In this document: one piece after another, positions 42,982 through 54,200 of the stretch
Position numbering within the stretch: position 1 is the stretch's first letter
How the letters are laid out: every line of letters begins with the position of its first letter
The notes under the pieces: model-generated
Seen by the model: only the letters and a program-made list of their open reading frames with translations
Told to the model about the DNA's origin: nothing
Databases searched by the model: none
Program-made: the position numbers and the translations under genes
DNA from: Takakia lepidozioides
Lineage: Eukaryota > Streptophyta > Takakiopsida > Takakiales > Takakiaceae
DNA length: 64,000 nucleotides
NCBI GenBank assembly: GCA_030704615.1
Contig: CM060734.1
Span: 50,916,042-50,980,041, forward strand
Reading direction: 5' to 3'

Positions 42982-45901
42982 TCAGTGCTGTTTGCTCCTT
43001 GGTCGCCAGCAGGTGCGCCCTCGGACGATTTCGGCATTCTCTCCCTGAGTGCGAAGTAAATGAGTAAACTGGCAATGAGTCTCCACAGCCATCCCAGACC
43101 TTCCGAGCTCGGACGTGAAAGCCTCGTCTGCGTCACTTCCTTTCATGCTCAAAAGCTCTCCGGAGCTAGCATTTCCGTCTATGTTAGCCTCCGCAGTTTG
43201 TGGCGCAGTGTCTGTTGCCTGGGGTCTTGTGAGGGATTCCACAACGTCAGAGCTGGTGCATTCCCGTCGGTATTCCAGAGTCAGGCTAGTCAGTTCATGA
43301 GTCTCAAAGTTTCGTGGCGGAACACTCTGCACAACATTACACCGTTGGTATTTTAGCATGATCTTGAACCTACCTATCATCTTTGGGACCAGTAAAAGAC
43401 CAAATCCTGGAAGGACTAATTATACTACAAGACTTCCTCCTCATGGAATTGTAAATTTGCAGCAGATTTCTTTTGTTCGTGTGGACGGATCAAAGAGGGA
43501 TCAAATTGTAGTACCAGTAGTACCCAGCCGATGTACTTGAGGTTGCTCACATGCTGATTTACGTCCAAATCTCCTTTGCAAGACTGCAGCCCAAGTACAA
43601 AATGCACCATAAGACCAGTGTCCAACTGATGTACACCGACACAAATATAATAATATTTGACGCCTCCCGAAGGAAGCGTAAATCATAGACACAAACATTT
43701 TCTTAGTTGAAAGGGGTCGATCTAAACATCACATGAAGGACAGTTCCGTGAGTTTTGAGTGTCTATCAATGAGAGAGTTCGTATAACGGTCCCAGTGACA
43801 TTGGAGTTTAGGTATATTAAAACTTACAGTGAGGTTAGAGCTTGTGAATTCGACTGTGTGATCGTCAGGCAGTTTAATCTTCGGGCAGACTTGGGACGGT
43901 GGAAAAGCCCAGCGGGTTTCAATGAAACATGGTTCAAGCTCGGCTTTAACTTCGACAGGAAACTTGGAGATGCGCCGGGTGTCTATATTCATCATCACCC
44001 ATGTGCTGCACAATCCATCACCAAACAGCCAAATCATACGAGTCTCAAATTAGTAAGTTATAGACTTTGAATCAGAGTTGAACAATCCCAGTTAACAAAC
44101 TTCTATACTATGTTCATATAAAATCTTGTTTTCCACGTTATATTCTAAAATAGCTAAGTTACCAGTTTTACAAGTAGATAGAACGAAAGAACCGCAGCCT
44201 TGAAGGAGATTTATGTGTCAATGTGATAATCAGTATTAGAGCAACAGATCCATGATGATGTACCTGGTTGCACAAGCAAGGACCTCGCCGGTTTCATGGC
44301 TCCGCATCACCCAGTCGCGTCGCATTCCATTCTTGCCAGCGCTCGCAACCCAAGAGTCTATCTCCACTACTTCAGGCCTGCACGACAAACAAATAGTAGA
44401 AAGAAAGATTAGCTGCCCGTGTCCACAAGTCCAAGTCACTCCTTAGACTCCTGTATGAGGTAAATCAAGCTGCAACAGCGCAATACCCAGATCAGGCCCC
44501 GGGAACCATAAAGGGTTGGGCTGCATGCCATGGAAGTGGGTAAAGTGGTCTATTCATGGAAACCTGCAGAATCGCTGGATGGACCAGGGCCCTCCATCTC
44601 TCCATCAAAGAGAAGACACATTCTTCGTCAATAAGAGTGTCGAATTATCTGGTTTGCCTAGTGGCCGGATCTCGAGGCGGTGCACAGTACTGGAGCGACT
44701 ACTGTGGCCTTTTAGTTCTGGGTGTCTGTGGCAAGGTTAATCGTGAAATGGCAAGGTGCCACGGAGAGACTGAAAATTGGCTGTATCAATGTACAAGAGG
44801 ACGAACACGTAACACCCGGCGCTGACACTGGGTTTTGCGTCGATCTGAAGGTGAGTGCAGGTAACTCGCACCACTGTACAATATCTACTGATCCATCATG
44901 CTTCATGCAAAACAAGACATATTACAGTACATAAGCTTACCAGGCAGGGTACCGCTGGACTTCCACATGCATTTTTGTCACCACCCAGATTAGCCGGCAA
45001 CGATTCATGGCGCGTGTTGCTCCAAAGCCGTCCCCACTAATACCTAACAGCGACACGTGACAAAGTGCCATTTCCTGCAGAATCAACGCTACAACTATAA
45101 GCCACTTTGATCCAATTCTAAGGACCTTTACAGGTTGATTTTGAGGAACTCAATTGCTCACACAGCAAAGATTTCTATGACTTCTTAATTATAAGTGTCC
45201 GCCTTTCCCACCGGAAGGCAGTAGCCCTTGGGGGTCAAGTGACACCATAAGTCACGCTTGCTTGGGCAACGCCTGTCACATTTTATTTTCTGCATGTCAC
45301 GAAGAACGAGCACGAGCACGGAGAAGTTATCACTCACTTGAAATAGACTAAACAAAGTATCAATCGACGTTGCCTTGTCTGCGCCCACTTCATAAGAACG
45401 AATTACGAATATCTGTCTGTACATCGAGGAATCCTCCACAAAACCTCCTTGGCGCAATTTATGCAAAGGGGCCATCTCTTTTCTTCTTCTCTCAATTTCC
45501 TCCAGGCTTCTTGACTTCTGGTGCTTAGTGCCTTGAGATGTGCGAACCTCCCCCGAGGACGTGGCCGAGAAGCCTGAAGACCGTCCTGCATGAGGAGGAG
45601 CAGAACTGGCAGAACTGCTCCGTGTACCAAACCTATAACCCGTGGAGCCTCCAGCGTAAGTCAAGTTATCGCAAAGCTTCCCAAATTCCCACAACGAATT
45701 TTCATTGGTCACCAGCTCTGTTGGTTCCATTAGAGTTGCATGGACGCTTTGAGGTTTTTGTTTGGAGGAGAATAACGATGTGGATATAGGTTTCCCCGAA
45801 AATGTCAAATGTTGGACTTCTGAGGAGGACAACTTCCTCACTGGTGTTGTGACTCCAGAAAGAGATTTCCACGAAGCTACTGAGTTCAATAGAGCCTCCA
45901 T
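42982..45901 (-). CDS. FATB: acyl-ACP thioesterase, FatB-like, six exons
   Basis: It releases fatty acids from acyl-ACP in the plastid stroma, ending chain elongation. Exons (5' to 3'): 45901-45338, 45074-44941, 44377-44264, 44005-43828, 43583-43515, 43326-42982. All introns are GT-AG and the frame is kept, giving 467 residues. Visible blocks: FVIRSYEVGADKATSIDTL, GDGFGATRAMN, RLIWVVTKMHVEVQRYP, SAGKNGMRRDWVMRS, WVMMNIDTRR, DLDVNQHVSNLKYIGW, LTLEYRREC and AEIVRGRTCWRPR. The last block is FatB-like, not FatA-like. The likely catalytic residues N339, H341 and C376 are present. The first ~130 residues are Ser-rich and poorly conserved, fitting a transit peptide, and the usual FatB hydrophobic anchor before LDWKP is not apparent. 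The start is the first Met of exon 1. Confidence 0.9.
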
Positions 45902-46845
45902 TGGAATTGTAATCAGCTCGAAATAATCAGCAGCGTTGGATCCTCTCCGCGAGCTGACGTTTGAACCGAAGCTTGAGTACTGAGCTCTCTATCTGTCACA
46001 CCTGCTCAATAAATTTTCGAACGCTTGCTTTTTGTTTCCTGTCAATGCAATATAATCTCAATGTGCAATTTTCCAATCAATATACACTACACTCTTCAGT
46101 TCTTTGCATTCTTTATATTACCTCAACAATGGCTCCCTCACAGTATCTGATAAAAGGATCAGGACACAGCGCCTCCGAGGCTATTACTAGACAATTAAAC
46201 TCTCTCTCTCTCCTGCTGAGATTGCACTCGAACCTCTCAACTCTCCTCTCCTTGCTTGCTGTAAGTTAAAGCCCGTGTATATTCTCTCTCTGATCTGCTT
46301 CTCAAGCTGCAGACTATGGATGCAAGGAGAGCAGGGCGAGTGTTAAGTAGGCACAAGGCGTTGACGTGAGTCGTCTCTGCCAACCAACACGCTCTGGTGC
46401 TTCAACGCATCCTACCCACCTGTCCGACCGACCTCGCCTTTACATGTACTCCGTCCCGGGTCACCCGTCACCACCTTCCATCCGACCGAAGTAAGCGCAG
46501 GGTGGAGCAAAGGGGAATGTTGTCGTAACCCGGGCAGATACCGGGGCAGTTGGGACAGTGACGGCAGGGCTTTGACATGTGAACCGAAGGCTTGGACGCG
46601 AGTCAATAAACACGACCGTGAGTCTGTTTCTCTGTGCCACTTTCTGTTGCACACTGGAGCAAGCAAATACCATAAACTGCATAGCTCATGTAGTCAGGTA
46701 GGCCACAGCCCTGTCTATCTGTACATAACTTTATCAAGAGAGCCCACCTCCAAAGGGGCACCAGTACAAGAGGCAAGGGAGGAGGCAAGGGGCAAGGGGT
46801 AGATGCTCATGCATGGCATCATCTCTCTATACCTTTGTTTTTTGT
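45902..46845. other. upstream region of the thioesterase gene
   Basis: No gene is recognised. A CT microsatellite (CTCTCTCTCTC, about 46200-46212) lies about 300 bases upstream of the start codon, as is common in plant 5' regions. The rest up to 46845 is unassigned. Confidence 0.35.
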
Positions 46846-47451
46846 GGAAGATGATAGGAATATGTAAGAACTTAATGCACACGTGCAACCTCTGACAGGA
46901 TGGTATGCCGGTCTCCGGCATGTCAAATCTTTCCCACCCTCTCTTGAGAGTGACATGGAACTGAAGGAGTGTCAACTCGAGTCGAGGTTACACGACAAGG
47001 TGTGTAACTCCACTTGGGGTTACACAGAATGGGTGTGTAACTCCACTTGGGGTTACACAGAATGGAGTGTAACTCCTCTCGGTGTAACTCACACCTGGTC
47101 TCGAAATTTGACTAAGTCCAAATTTGGTTAATTATAAAATAGACTAACCAGAGTTACATGAGAAACCGGGTTCCAGAGGGTTACACTACCGGTGTTACAC
47201 CAACCAAGGTTACACTACAAGTGCCTCCCATCAAGAATCGAACCCTGAACCTCGCTGCCTACAATGCTATCCCCTTACCACCATGCTACCAACCTGGATT
47301 CTTAAGTATTCAATAGTGAAACCAAGGTAAGAGGGGGTGGGGAGGATTTGACAGGATCCCAGCCGGAGGAGCCGAGGCTGCCGGAAACCGGCAAAAGTAC
47401 CGTCAGATCACACGCGACCATTAAGTTCTTACATTATTCCTATTGTCTTCC
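46846..47451. mobile_element. TIR element with 9-bp target duplication (Mutator-type, non-autonomous)
   Basis: Its ends are GGAAGATGATAGGAATATG and, inverted, GGAAGACAATAGGAATAATG; the inverted repeat extends through GTAAGAACTTAATG (about 33 bases, few mismatches). Both ends are flanked by the same nine bases GTTTTTTGT (46837-46845 and 47452-47460), the duplication size typical of Mutator-like elements. The 606-bp body has no transposase. It contains a tandem GGGGTTACAC..GTGTAACTCC motif (about 46995-47090) and a tRNA-like piece on the minus strand (47230-47293). Confidence 0.75.
47230..47293 (-). repeat. tRNA-like A/B-box piece within the TIR element
   Basis: On the minus strand GGTAGCATGGTGGTAAGGG and, 30 bases on, CAGGGTTCGATTC resemble pol III A and B boxes. 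There is no cloverleaf by eye. Confidence 0.35.
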
Positions 47452-47499
47452 GTTTTTTGTGTGTTTTATAAATTTCTAAAGAGAAAGGGGAGTATACTA

Positions 47500-47825
47500 G
47501 TGTTGTGGGGGTCCCGGTTTTGACCCCGGGTACCTGGCGGGTTAGGGTCCGGTTACCCGAACCTGCACCGGACCCGTGCTATCACCAAAAACCCGGAATT
47601 GAAATACGGACCCGCTGCCATGTCCAGAACCCCTTAAACCCGCTATCCAGGGGCCAGTATAGCAGGTCAGGGTCTGGGTTTTAATTTTCATAGATAAATA
47701 AATATATATACATATATGTAGAATTTTTTTATAAATTTTTTTTGACATTTATCTGATATTTATTTACTTAAATGTGATTTTGGTTATAGGGTACCCCGGG
47801 GTCGAAACCCAAACCCCCACAACAA
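47500..47825. mobile_element. short TIR element (MITE-like)
   Basis: The left end TGTTGTGGGGGTC..GGTTTTGACCCCGGGTACC is matched inverted at 47788-47824 (GGTACCCCGGGGTCGAAACC..CCCCCACAACA). The arms are about 33 bases and the body about 325 bases. Internal GGTTACCCGAACC and GACCCG words resemble those in plant hAT-type MITEs. No clear target duplication was found, so the class is open. Confidence 0.5.
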
Positions 47826-47858
47826 TGGAGTATTCCTTTTCATATTCAAAATTTTTGA

Positions 47859-48665
47859 GAACATTGGAATAATGTAAGAACTTTATGCACACGTGCACTT
47901 TCTGACAGGACGGGTTTTTGTCATGTCAAATCTTCCCCACCCCAGGCTCTCAAGAGTCATATGCAACTCAAGGGAGTGTAACTCCTATTGGGGTGACACT
48001 TGATCACAGGGGAGGGAGTGTAAAAACTCCGGTCCGGGGTACACATAAAGGAGTGACACTCGGTGTCATTCACACTTGGTCTTGAAATAGGGTGAGGTTG
48101 TCAAGAGTGGAAAGCCCATGGGCCACCACCAGTGTTTTTTTTCCAGGTCGAAATCTGGCTACTTGTACAAACGATTAATGGGGGGACAAAACCCAGAATT
48201 TCGCCAAAAAGCGCCAGTACATGAGAATTAGGAGCCTAATTTTGCAGACGTGGACCAGTTAAAACGTGCCACCTGGTATATAGCCACTTTTCTAGCCCTG
48301 CCACCTACATGCGGCAACACCTTCTGACTAGGCTACTACCATAGTACCTTGGCAAGTTTGACACAAATTTTAATATTTTAAGGACTGTTGAAAATTTTGG
48401 AAATTAATTTTATGAAATTAAATAATTTCGTGAATGATAATAAAGTATCTTTGGGAATATTCTATATCTCGAAATGGAATTCTCAAAATAAAATAAATAT
48501 TCGACAGAAGAGTGTTGAACTTGGCAAGGTACTACGGTTCTAACCACCGCTTGACAACCTCCAACATTCTAAAGTATATAATAGGTGAATACGGGGCAGA
48601 GGTACGAGGGAGTGGGGAGGATTTGAGTGAATCCTTAAATCCTTACATTATTCCTATTGTTTTCC
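47859..48665. mobile_element. second, diverged copy of the 46846 TIR element
   Basis: The left part repeats GGAATAATGTAAGAACTTTATGCACACGTGCA and CTGACAGGA..TCATGTCAAATCTTCCCCACC of the first copy. The right end has CTTACATTATTCCTATTGTTTTCC. Target duplication is imperfect (AATTTTTGA against AATTTTGAG). It is larger than the first copy (about 800 bp) and contains unrelated AT-rich sequence. Confidence 0.5.
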
Positions 48666-48689
48666 AATTTTGAGTTCTTTTCTTTTATA

Positions 48690-48712
48690 TATATATATAT
48701 ATATATAATTTT
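48690..48712. repeat. AT dinucleotide microsatellite
   Basis: About eleven TA units. Confidence 0.9.
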
Positions 48713-49457
48713 TCAACAGCCCCTTATCTTTATAGAAGAAGGAAGAAAGAAAGAGTATGGTGTCACTCCACCCCACAAGGATATTGCCTTCCAGTTTAAC
48801 TTTATATATGGGGGAGTCTCCCCACTGTAAGCCTCCTTTGCCTTTTCACCCCTCTAATCTATTGGGATCCGTCCCTTTTCCAAAAAGAAAAAAAAAAAGC
48901 TTTATAGATATATGGAGAGAGAGGTAGACTCTTGTGGAAGCAAATGGAACTTATGGTGAAGTGACAGCATGAAGGACTAGTACTGCTTTTGTGTGTTGAA
49001 AGGTGGACACCTTCTAACGGCCATAGCCCAGCAACGCGGCATCCTGGTGGACTTAAAAGTCCCCTCCGGTACTCACACATTTGGTAATGGGTTGACCACA
49101 TACAGTCGACCCTGCCTTATTGTTACCTGCTATTATTACATTATTACAGTGTTATTTCATTGTAAATGTTACGGTTTTGATACTCTGCAGAAAAATACAC
49201 TAGAAACCATGTCAAGAGTGTTAAGTGATTAATTGTTAGTTTATCCTACTCGTCATAGTGTTAACGCACCTCCTTAGTAGTTAGATTCCATAGAGAGACG
49301 TCCCCAAAATAGAGCATCCATTCATGCTCATCTGAAATAGAGCATCCATTCATCCATTTATGAGGTTCAAGCTGAGCATCCATCCATCCATTCATCCATT
49401 CATGAGGTTCAAGCTGCCATTGACACTTTACATTTATATCTTGCGCAGCAAAACACC
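48713..49457. other. unassigned; CATCCATT-rich short repeats
   Basis: Near 49310-49420 the phrase GAGCATCCATTCATCCATT..ATGAGGTTCAAGCTG is present two to three times with variable CATC units. No gene is seen. Confidence 0.4.
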
Positions 49458-49609
49458 GATACTAGTGCTTCTCTCATGAAGTGTTTAGCAATCTAGAAGG
49501 AAGTGATTTAGCTAGGCATTCTACTTGTCAACAGATACTAGTGCTTCTCTCATGAAGTGTTTAGCAATCTAGAAGGAAGTGATTTAGCTAGGCATTCTAC
49601 TTGTCAACA
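49458..49609. repeat. perfect 76-bp tandem duplication
   Basis: GATACTAGTGCTTCTCTC...TACTTGTCAACA occurs at 49458-49533 and again at 49534-49609 with no difference seen. Identity this high means a recent event or an assembly artefact. Confidence 0.9.
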
Positions 49610-51025
49610 AACCGACATTCTCTCATATTTCAACCTACTCAATGGTTAAATGTTATCTTTCATTGGCAGGACCTGGTTTACTATGCCTCTTGTAACTGAT
49701 AATTTATGAAAATTCTCCCTGCTTTCCGGTTATATGTGATACCTGGCTATCTGTTAGAAATTTCATACTCTAGAGGCCTAAGATTAAAGCAGGCCCGACT
49801 GTACCCCTTTTTTTTTCTTTTTTTCTCTTAATTTATTTTTAAGAAAAGAGGGACTGTGGCCTTATCTTTATAGCAATTGGACAAAAGGTCAGAGAATTAA
49901 AGTCCAGGTGGAAAAAATTACCACCGATCAGGCAGTGGGTATTATATATATACATAATACCAAATGACAACAAATAATAGTGAATACCCACAACAATTTA
50001 CTTGAGATGAAGAGGATCGATCCAATCCGGATTCCTTGATCAACAAGTGTAGGGTGGCCAAATTTAATGCACGCTGGCTGGACGTCGGATGGATGCATGG
50101 TGCAGATCCACAGGCAATCCAGCCGCTGCATGGGCTGCATGGCGGATTCTTGATTGGCCGCCACCCCAAGAGACTTATTCCCATGCACTGTAGGTCTTAA
50201 TTAATTGGTTTTTAATGGTGGTGATGTATGAATATAAATATGTAATAGATTTTGTAGTTGGATTTTGTGCCTCGAATTTGTTTCTTTATAATTTCTCTTC
50301 CCATCTGCTGGTGGGCTGCTACTGCTGGTTCATTGCTCTGCCAGTCTGGTTAGCAGCAATGTTGTGGCTAATTTCGGGACCTGTTTCCACATGAATTGAG
50401 ACCCCAGTTTTGTTTTGATCTGTTTGGTACGATTACAAGCTGCAAACATCTTTCTAGATCTTGGTCGAGATTTCAAGTGAGCTCATAGTTACAAATTTGC
50501 TGCAGTCCCTGTTGTTGGGTGCCTTACAGACTGCTATGAGGGAAGATTAGAGATCGTCCCGGTGGGAACTTCTGAAGCTGGAAAGGATCAGGGATTGAGA
50601 AATGGTTAGAACTATCTTGCCTCAAGTTACATGTTAGTTTCTAATTAATCGTGAGTTCTGCTCAAATGAGGATTGCACAACGCATAGCTGTTAAGTGAAA
50701 TGGACTTTGATATTTTTGAAGGGATCTCTGGAAGGATTGGAAGCCAAGTTTCTATCCAGCCGGATGGGATGCCCATCAGCTTCAGAAGAGTCCAGAGATC
50801 ATCAGTGCTACACTGCTACACGATAATGCTGAAAGCTCATCAAGGATAACCAAGACGAGCCTCCGGGTTGGACTAGATAGTTTGACATACTGTGAACGGA
50901 TTTGTCTTTGTATTTTTGGGCTGCATGTCGAAATTGCATCAGTTCCCTAGGTATTGTATAATCAGCAAGGTTAAACCTGTGCTATTAATGGAACATGGTA
51001 AATCCCTATTTCTCCATATGGAGGT
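49610..51025. other. unassigned
   Basis: A T-rich run lies at 49807-49845. No protein gene, RNA gene or known repeat was recognised. Confidence 0.3.
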
Positions 51026-51420
51026 GTGTTGGGTAGAGGGAACCCAAAAACTAAGGAGTTATACCTTCGCATACTCGAAAACTTCTCCAAAGACTATATT
51101 GGGTTGCAAGTCAATCTTAGCAAAACCACGATCATGGTTTTCAATGGCCATGCAGATCGCATACTCCACTTCAATCGGCAGGACATTGAGCAGCAGGACA
51201 GATTGACGAAAGGCAGGGCTGCCTCCATTCGCCTTCAGGCCAAATGGAGAAAGATACATCGGCGCCATCCCCTTATTGTCACCGTTGTCACCCCGCGCCA
51301 CTTATGGCTGTGCGTTCTGGGTACTTGGTGTCCCTGGTGGGAAAAAATCTGGAACCGTGCAATCATCTTTCTCTAAACAATGCTGGGCGCTAAGGCACAA
51401 CTCCATCACACATTCTATGG
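51026..51420 (+). pseudogene. LINE reverse-transcriptase fragment
   Basis: LQVNLSKTTIMVFNGHADR and DRLTKGRAASIRLQAKWRKI correspond to the region just after the YADD motif of the LINE at 7.2-11 kb (NLSKTKIMVFNGQADR, LTKGKAASVRLQAKCKQI). It is truncated on both sides and frameshifted. Confidence 0.8.
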
Positions 51421-52440
51421 GCGGAGTATGCATGCGTGCCACTTCAAACCGAGGCCAGCTTCCGGCTCACGTTCTCCTTCTTCCCCGGCTTGTGGCGCAA
51501 ATTCAGCGACCATAGCTGCAAATTTCTTATACCTTTCCTTCACCTCCTCCGGCAGATCGCATTGCCAAGGATTGCAGCAGGGATTGTCTGGCCTTTGACA
51601 ATTTTTCCTTAGTCTCCCTCTCTCAATAAGTCCTCTGACAGTAGTTCTGGTTCTTTTCTGCCTCTTTCGTCTTTTCTTCCTGGAAATCAAGGAAAGCTGT
51701 AGTAACCACTCTCTTTCCCGGTATTCCTTCCATCGGATGTCCCATCCCACACCATGCCAATGATACATCTGTCTCCAGACTTTCACTTGAGCTTGCGTCA
51801 TCTGCATTCCCAACCATCCGCATCAACCTCTCCGTGGATTTCTTCCGCGTTTATGGTTCATGACTTTTTCAGTCAGAGGTCAAGTTTCATCCCTAATGAG
51901 AGAAAATTCAGAAACTGAGCTCCTACGACAAGAAGATGTCCAGAAACGAAGGATCAAGAAAAAAGGGAGAAAGAAGACGAAGAATTCTAGCCAAGTAAAA
52001 CTAGAATTCTAGCTGAGCCTTGTTTCTGTCTGCACGACCCTTGCTGTGGCGCCAGTTCATATCTTGGTCCTCGGACTCAGGGACAGGGCTGCCATTCTTT
52101 GGGGAGTTGATCATGGTCATGCCGGGTGATCCGAGACTCCGAAGCGCGGGTGCAGAGGATGTTGCTCTTGGCCCAACAGAGGTCGAAGGCCCGGTAAAGT
52201 TGAGCCCTTCTCCGATCTGAACACCTAAGAAGCCAAAAGAGATGCCGAGATGCCCAGGCTTTCCTCCCCTCAGTCTGAAAAAATGTTGAATAAAATCAGA
52301 TTGATGTTGGGGCGCTTCCCCTCAAAAACAAGAGCACATCTGCACTTCCATATATGCCAAAGAGTGTGTGCTCTCAAACAACCCCAGACAGTGCATGAAG
52401 GCCGCGTATCGGCGGCTCTTTAAAAGGGTGAGTCGTTTTC
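51421..52440. other. unassigned, one basic minus-strand frame
   Basis: A minus-strand frame at 51813-51415 encodes a K/R-rich protein (ISRKKRRKRQKRTRTT, then LPEEVKERYKKFAAMVAEF). It has no recognised family and abuts the LINE fragment. The remainder shows nothing. Confidence 0.3.
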
Positions 52441-52449
52441 CTGTTCCGA

Positions 52450-54200
52450 TTGTTCAGAGAGCGGTTGTGTTCACTTTGTCAAGCTTCAGAGCATAAGAAT
52501 GATTCGCATATAACAGATGATTTGCAGCGGATTAAAGGGCTGGGCTGTGGAGCTGAAAGCGGCATCCCCCTTGGCAGTTGTGGCTATGGCGGCGTCAGGG
52601 ATGCCATTCAAATTAGGGAAGAACACACGAAAAACTTGGCGGTTTCCTTTTTGGGGTCGTCGTGTTGTATGCGTGCGCCGTAGGATCCAGGCTCCGAATT
52701 GTCTTTGCGCAATTCAGCAGAAACGAATGTACTCCGGGCAAAGAAGCAAGAAAGCGCAGGGGAATCGATAATTGGTATAGCTGCGTGTAGGTCAACGCCG
52801 GAGCATGGAACAGCGCTTGACCGAGTTCTTTAAAGATCCTTCACAATGGTGGGAAAGTAGCCTTGACAAGGTGAGCTTTCTTCGTGTAGGATGTGAAGGA
52901 GTCCGAGGGAGTTTGAATGAACTATGGTATGATCATATTTGTGATTGGATTGTACCCTAGTTGCTGAGTGAAGTCAGAAGCTCGCTTTGCTTCGCAGAAA
53001 CTTCTTTTATCGTCCGTAGCGGAGGTTGTACTTCCTTAGCAGGGCAAAGTGACTTGCATGAATGTTGTTGAAACCTAGTGCACACCTCCATAAAGGACCT
53101 GTCAAAAATGTTGATACTGTCTGCTTTTCGGGTGCAAAGGTCGACCATAGAGCATGGAGCAGCGGCATAAGTTTTTTAAAGATCCTTCACAATGGTGGGA
53201 CAACCGCAATTGCAAGGTGTGCTTTCTCAATGTAGGCTTTGAAGAAGTTTGTCTGTTCTGAGAATCTGGGCTCTTCCTGTCAGTATCATGGTTTGGTATT
53301 TTTCTGGTATTTACAAGGTACTTGGGAGGGTCAGCTTGGTTGTAGGAGGCCCCATTTAAATCTATGGCTGCTCAGCTGCACTGGTGGTTGTCACAGACCA
53401 ATCCGAGACCACCAGACTAAAGCCACAAGCAGCACACAACAGGTCCTTTTTGGTTGATGTCAGTTGAATCCTCCGTGGGTGAAAAGAAAGCTAGCTGTTT
53501 TCATAACTCAAGGTCAAGGAGAATGTGGTGAGGACACCTTCAAAACATTTCATCATATTTTGCCCTCTTATGAGAGTCGTCCCTAAATTGTCATGTTGAA
53601 TTCTGCAAGTTAGCTTGTTGGGTGAATCTATGGTGGGTTGGATGGATTTTGACATTTTACTGCCCGTGTGACAACAGGAAAGTATCCAAATACAGATAAC
53701 AAAGACGAGGAGAAGATTTGGAAGGAAAAAATTTCAGACACCCGTCAATGGTGGGACAACCGATGCAAAAAGCTGAATGCCTATTTAGATTACAGAGAGA
53801 AGCAGACAACAAGATGCAACGCAAAGCTTTCTTGGAAATTCTCATCCTCTCTGTCCCTATTGCATTTTCTAAAGACCTGGGAGCAATTCAGCACAGGAAC
53901 TAGTGTGTGATAAGTAGGGTTGGGGTGTTTGCTAGAACAAATCTAGGCTGTCAATGTCAGCTGCTGGCAGCAAGGTGAGGATCTATACATGATTTGTGCA
54001 TAGGCAGGGATAGCTGAAGGAACTGGGATAGAGCGTGGGGTCCAGATCCATCCAAGAGTGCCAAATTTCAAGCACAAAATTACCTATCATCCCCTGTGCA
54101 TTGAGAGCTACAAGGAACCTGCATTAGTAGATGGTCAACTGGAAGGCAGCATCAGCACTGTTGATAAGGTCAGGCACCTCGACCATGACCACAGCTTCCA
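52450..54200 (+). pseudogene. OSB-like organellar ssDNA-binding protein, decayed exons
   Basis: OSB proteins bind organellar single-stranded DNA through PDF motifs with the core WWDNR. Here three such cores occur: FFKDPSQWWESSLDK (52830-52880), FFKDPSQWWDNRNCK (53170-53215) and TRQWWDNRCKKLNAY (53740-53785). A later PDF-like end is VPNFKHKITYHPLCIESYK (54057-54115). A basic frame before them (52592-52700, MPFKLGKNTRKTWRFPFWG) could be a transit peptide. Stops and frame changes between the blocks suggest decay, although introns could explain some. A second copy of the last part is at 56840-57180. Confidence 0.6.

Noticed and set aside
47230-47293. Functional tRNA gene
   Set aside because: A- and B-box words are present but acceptor and anticodon stems do not pair by eye.
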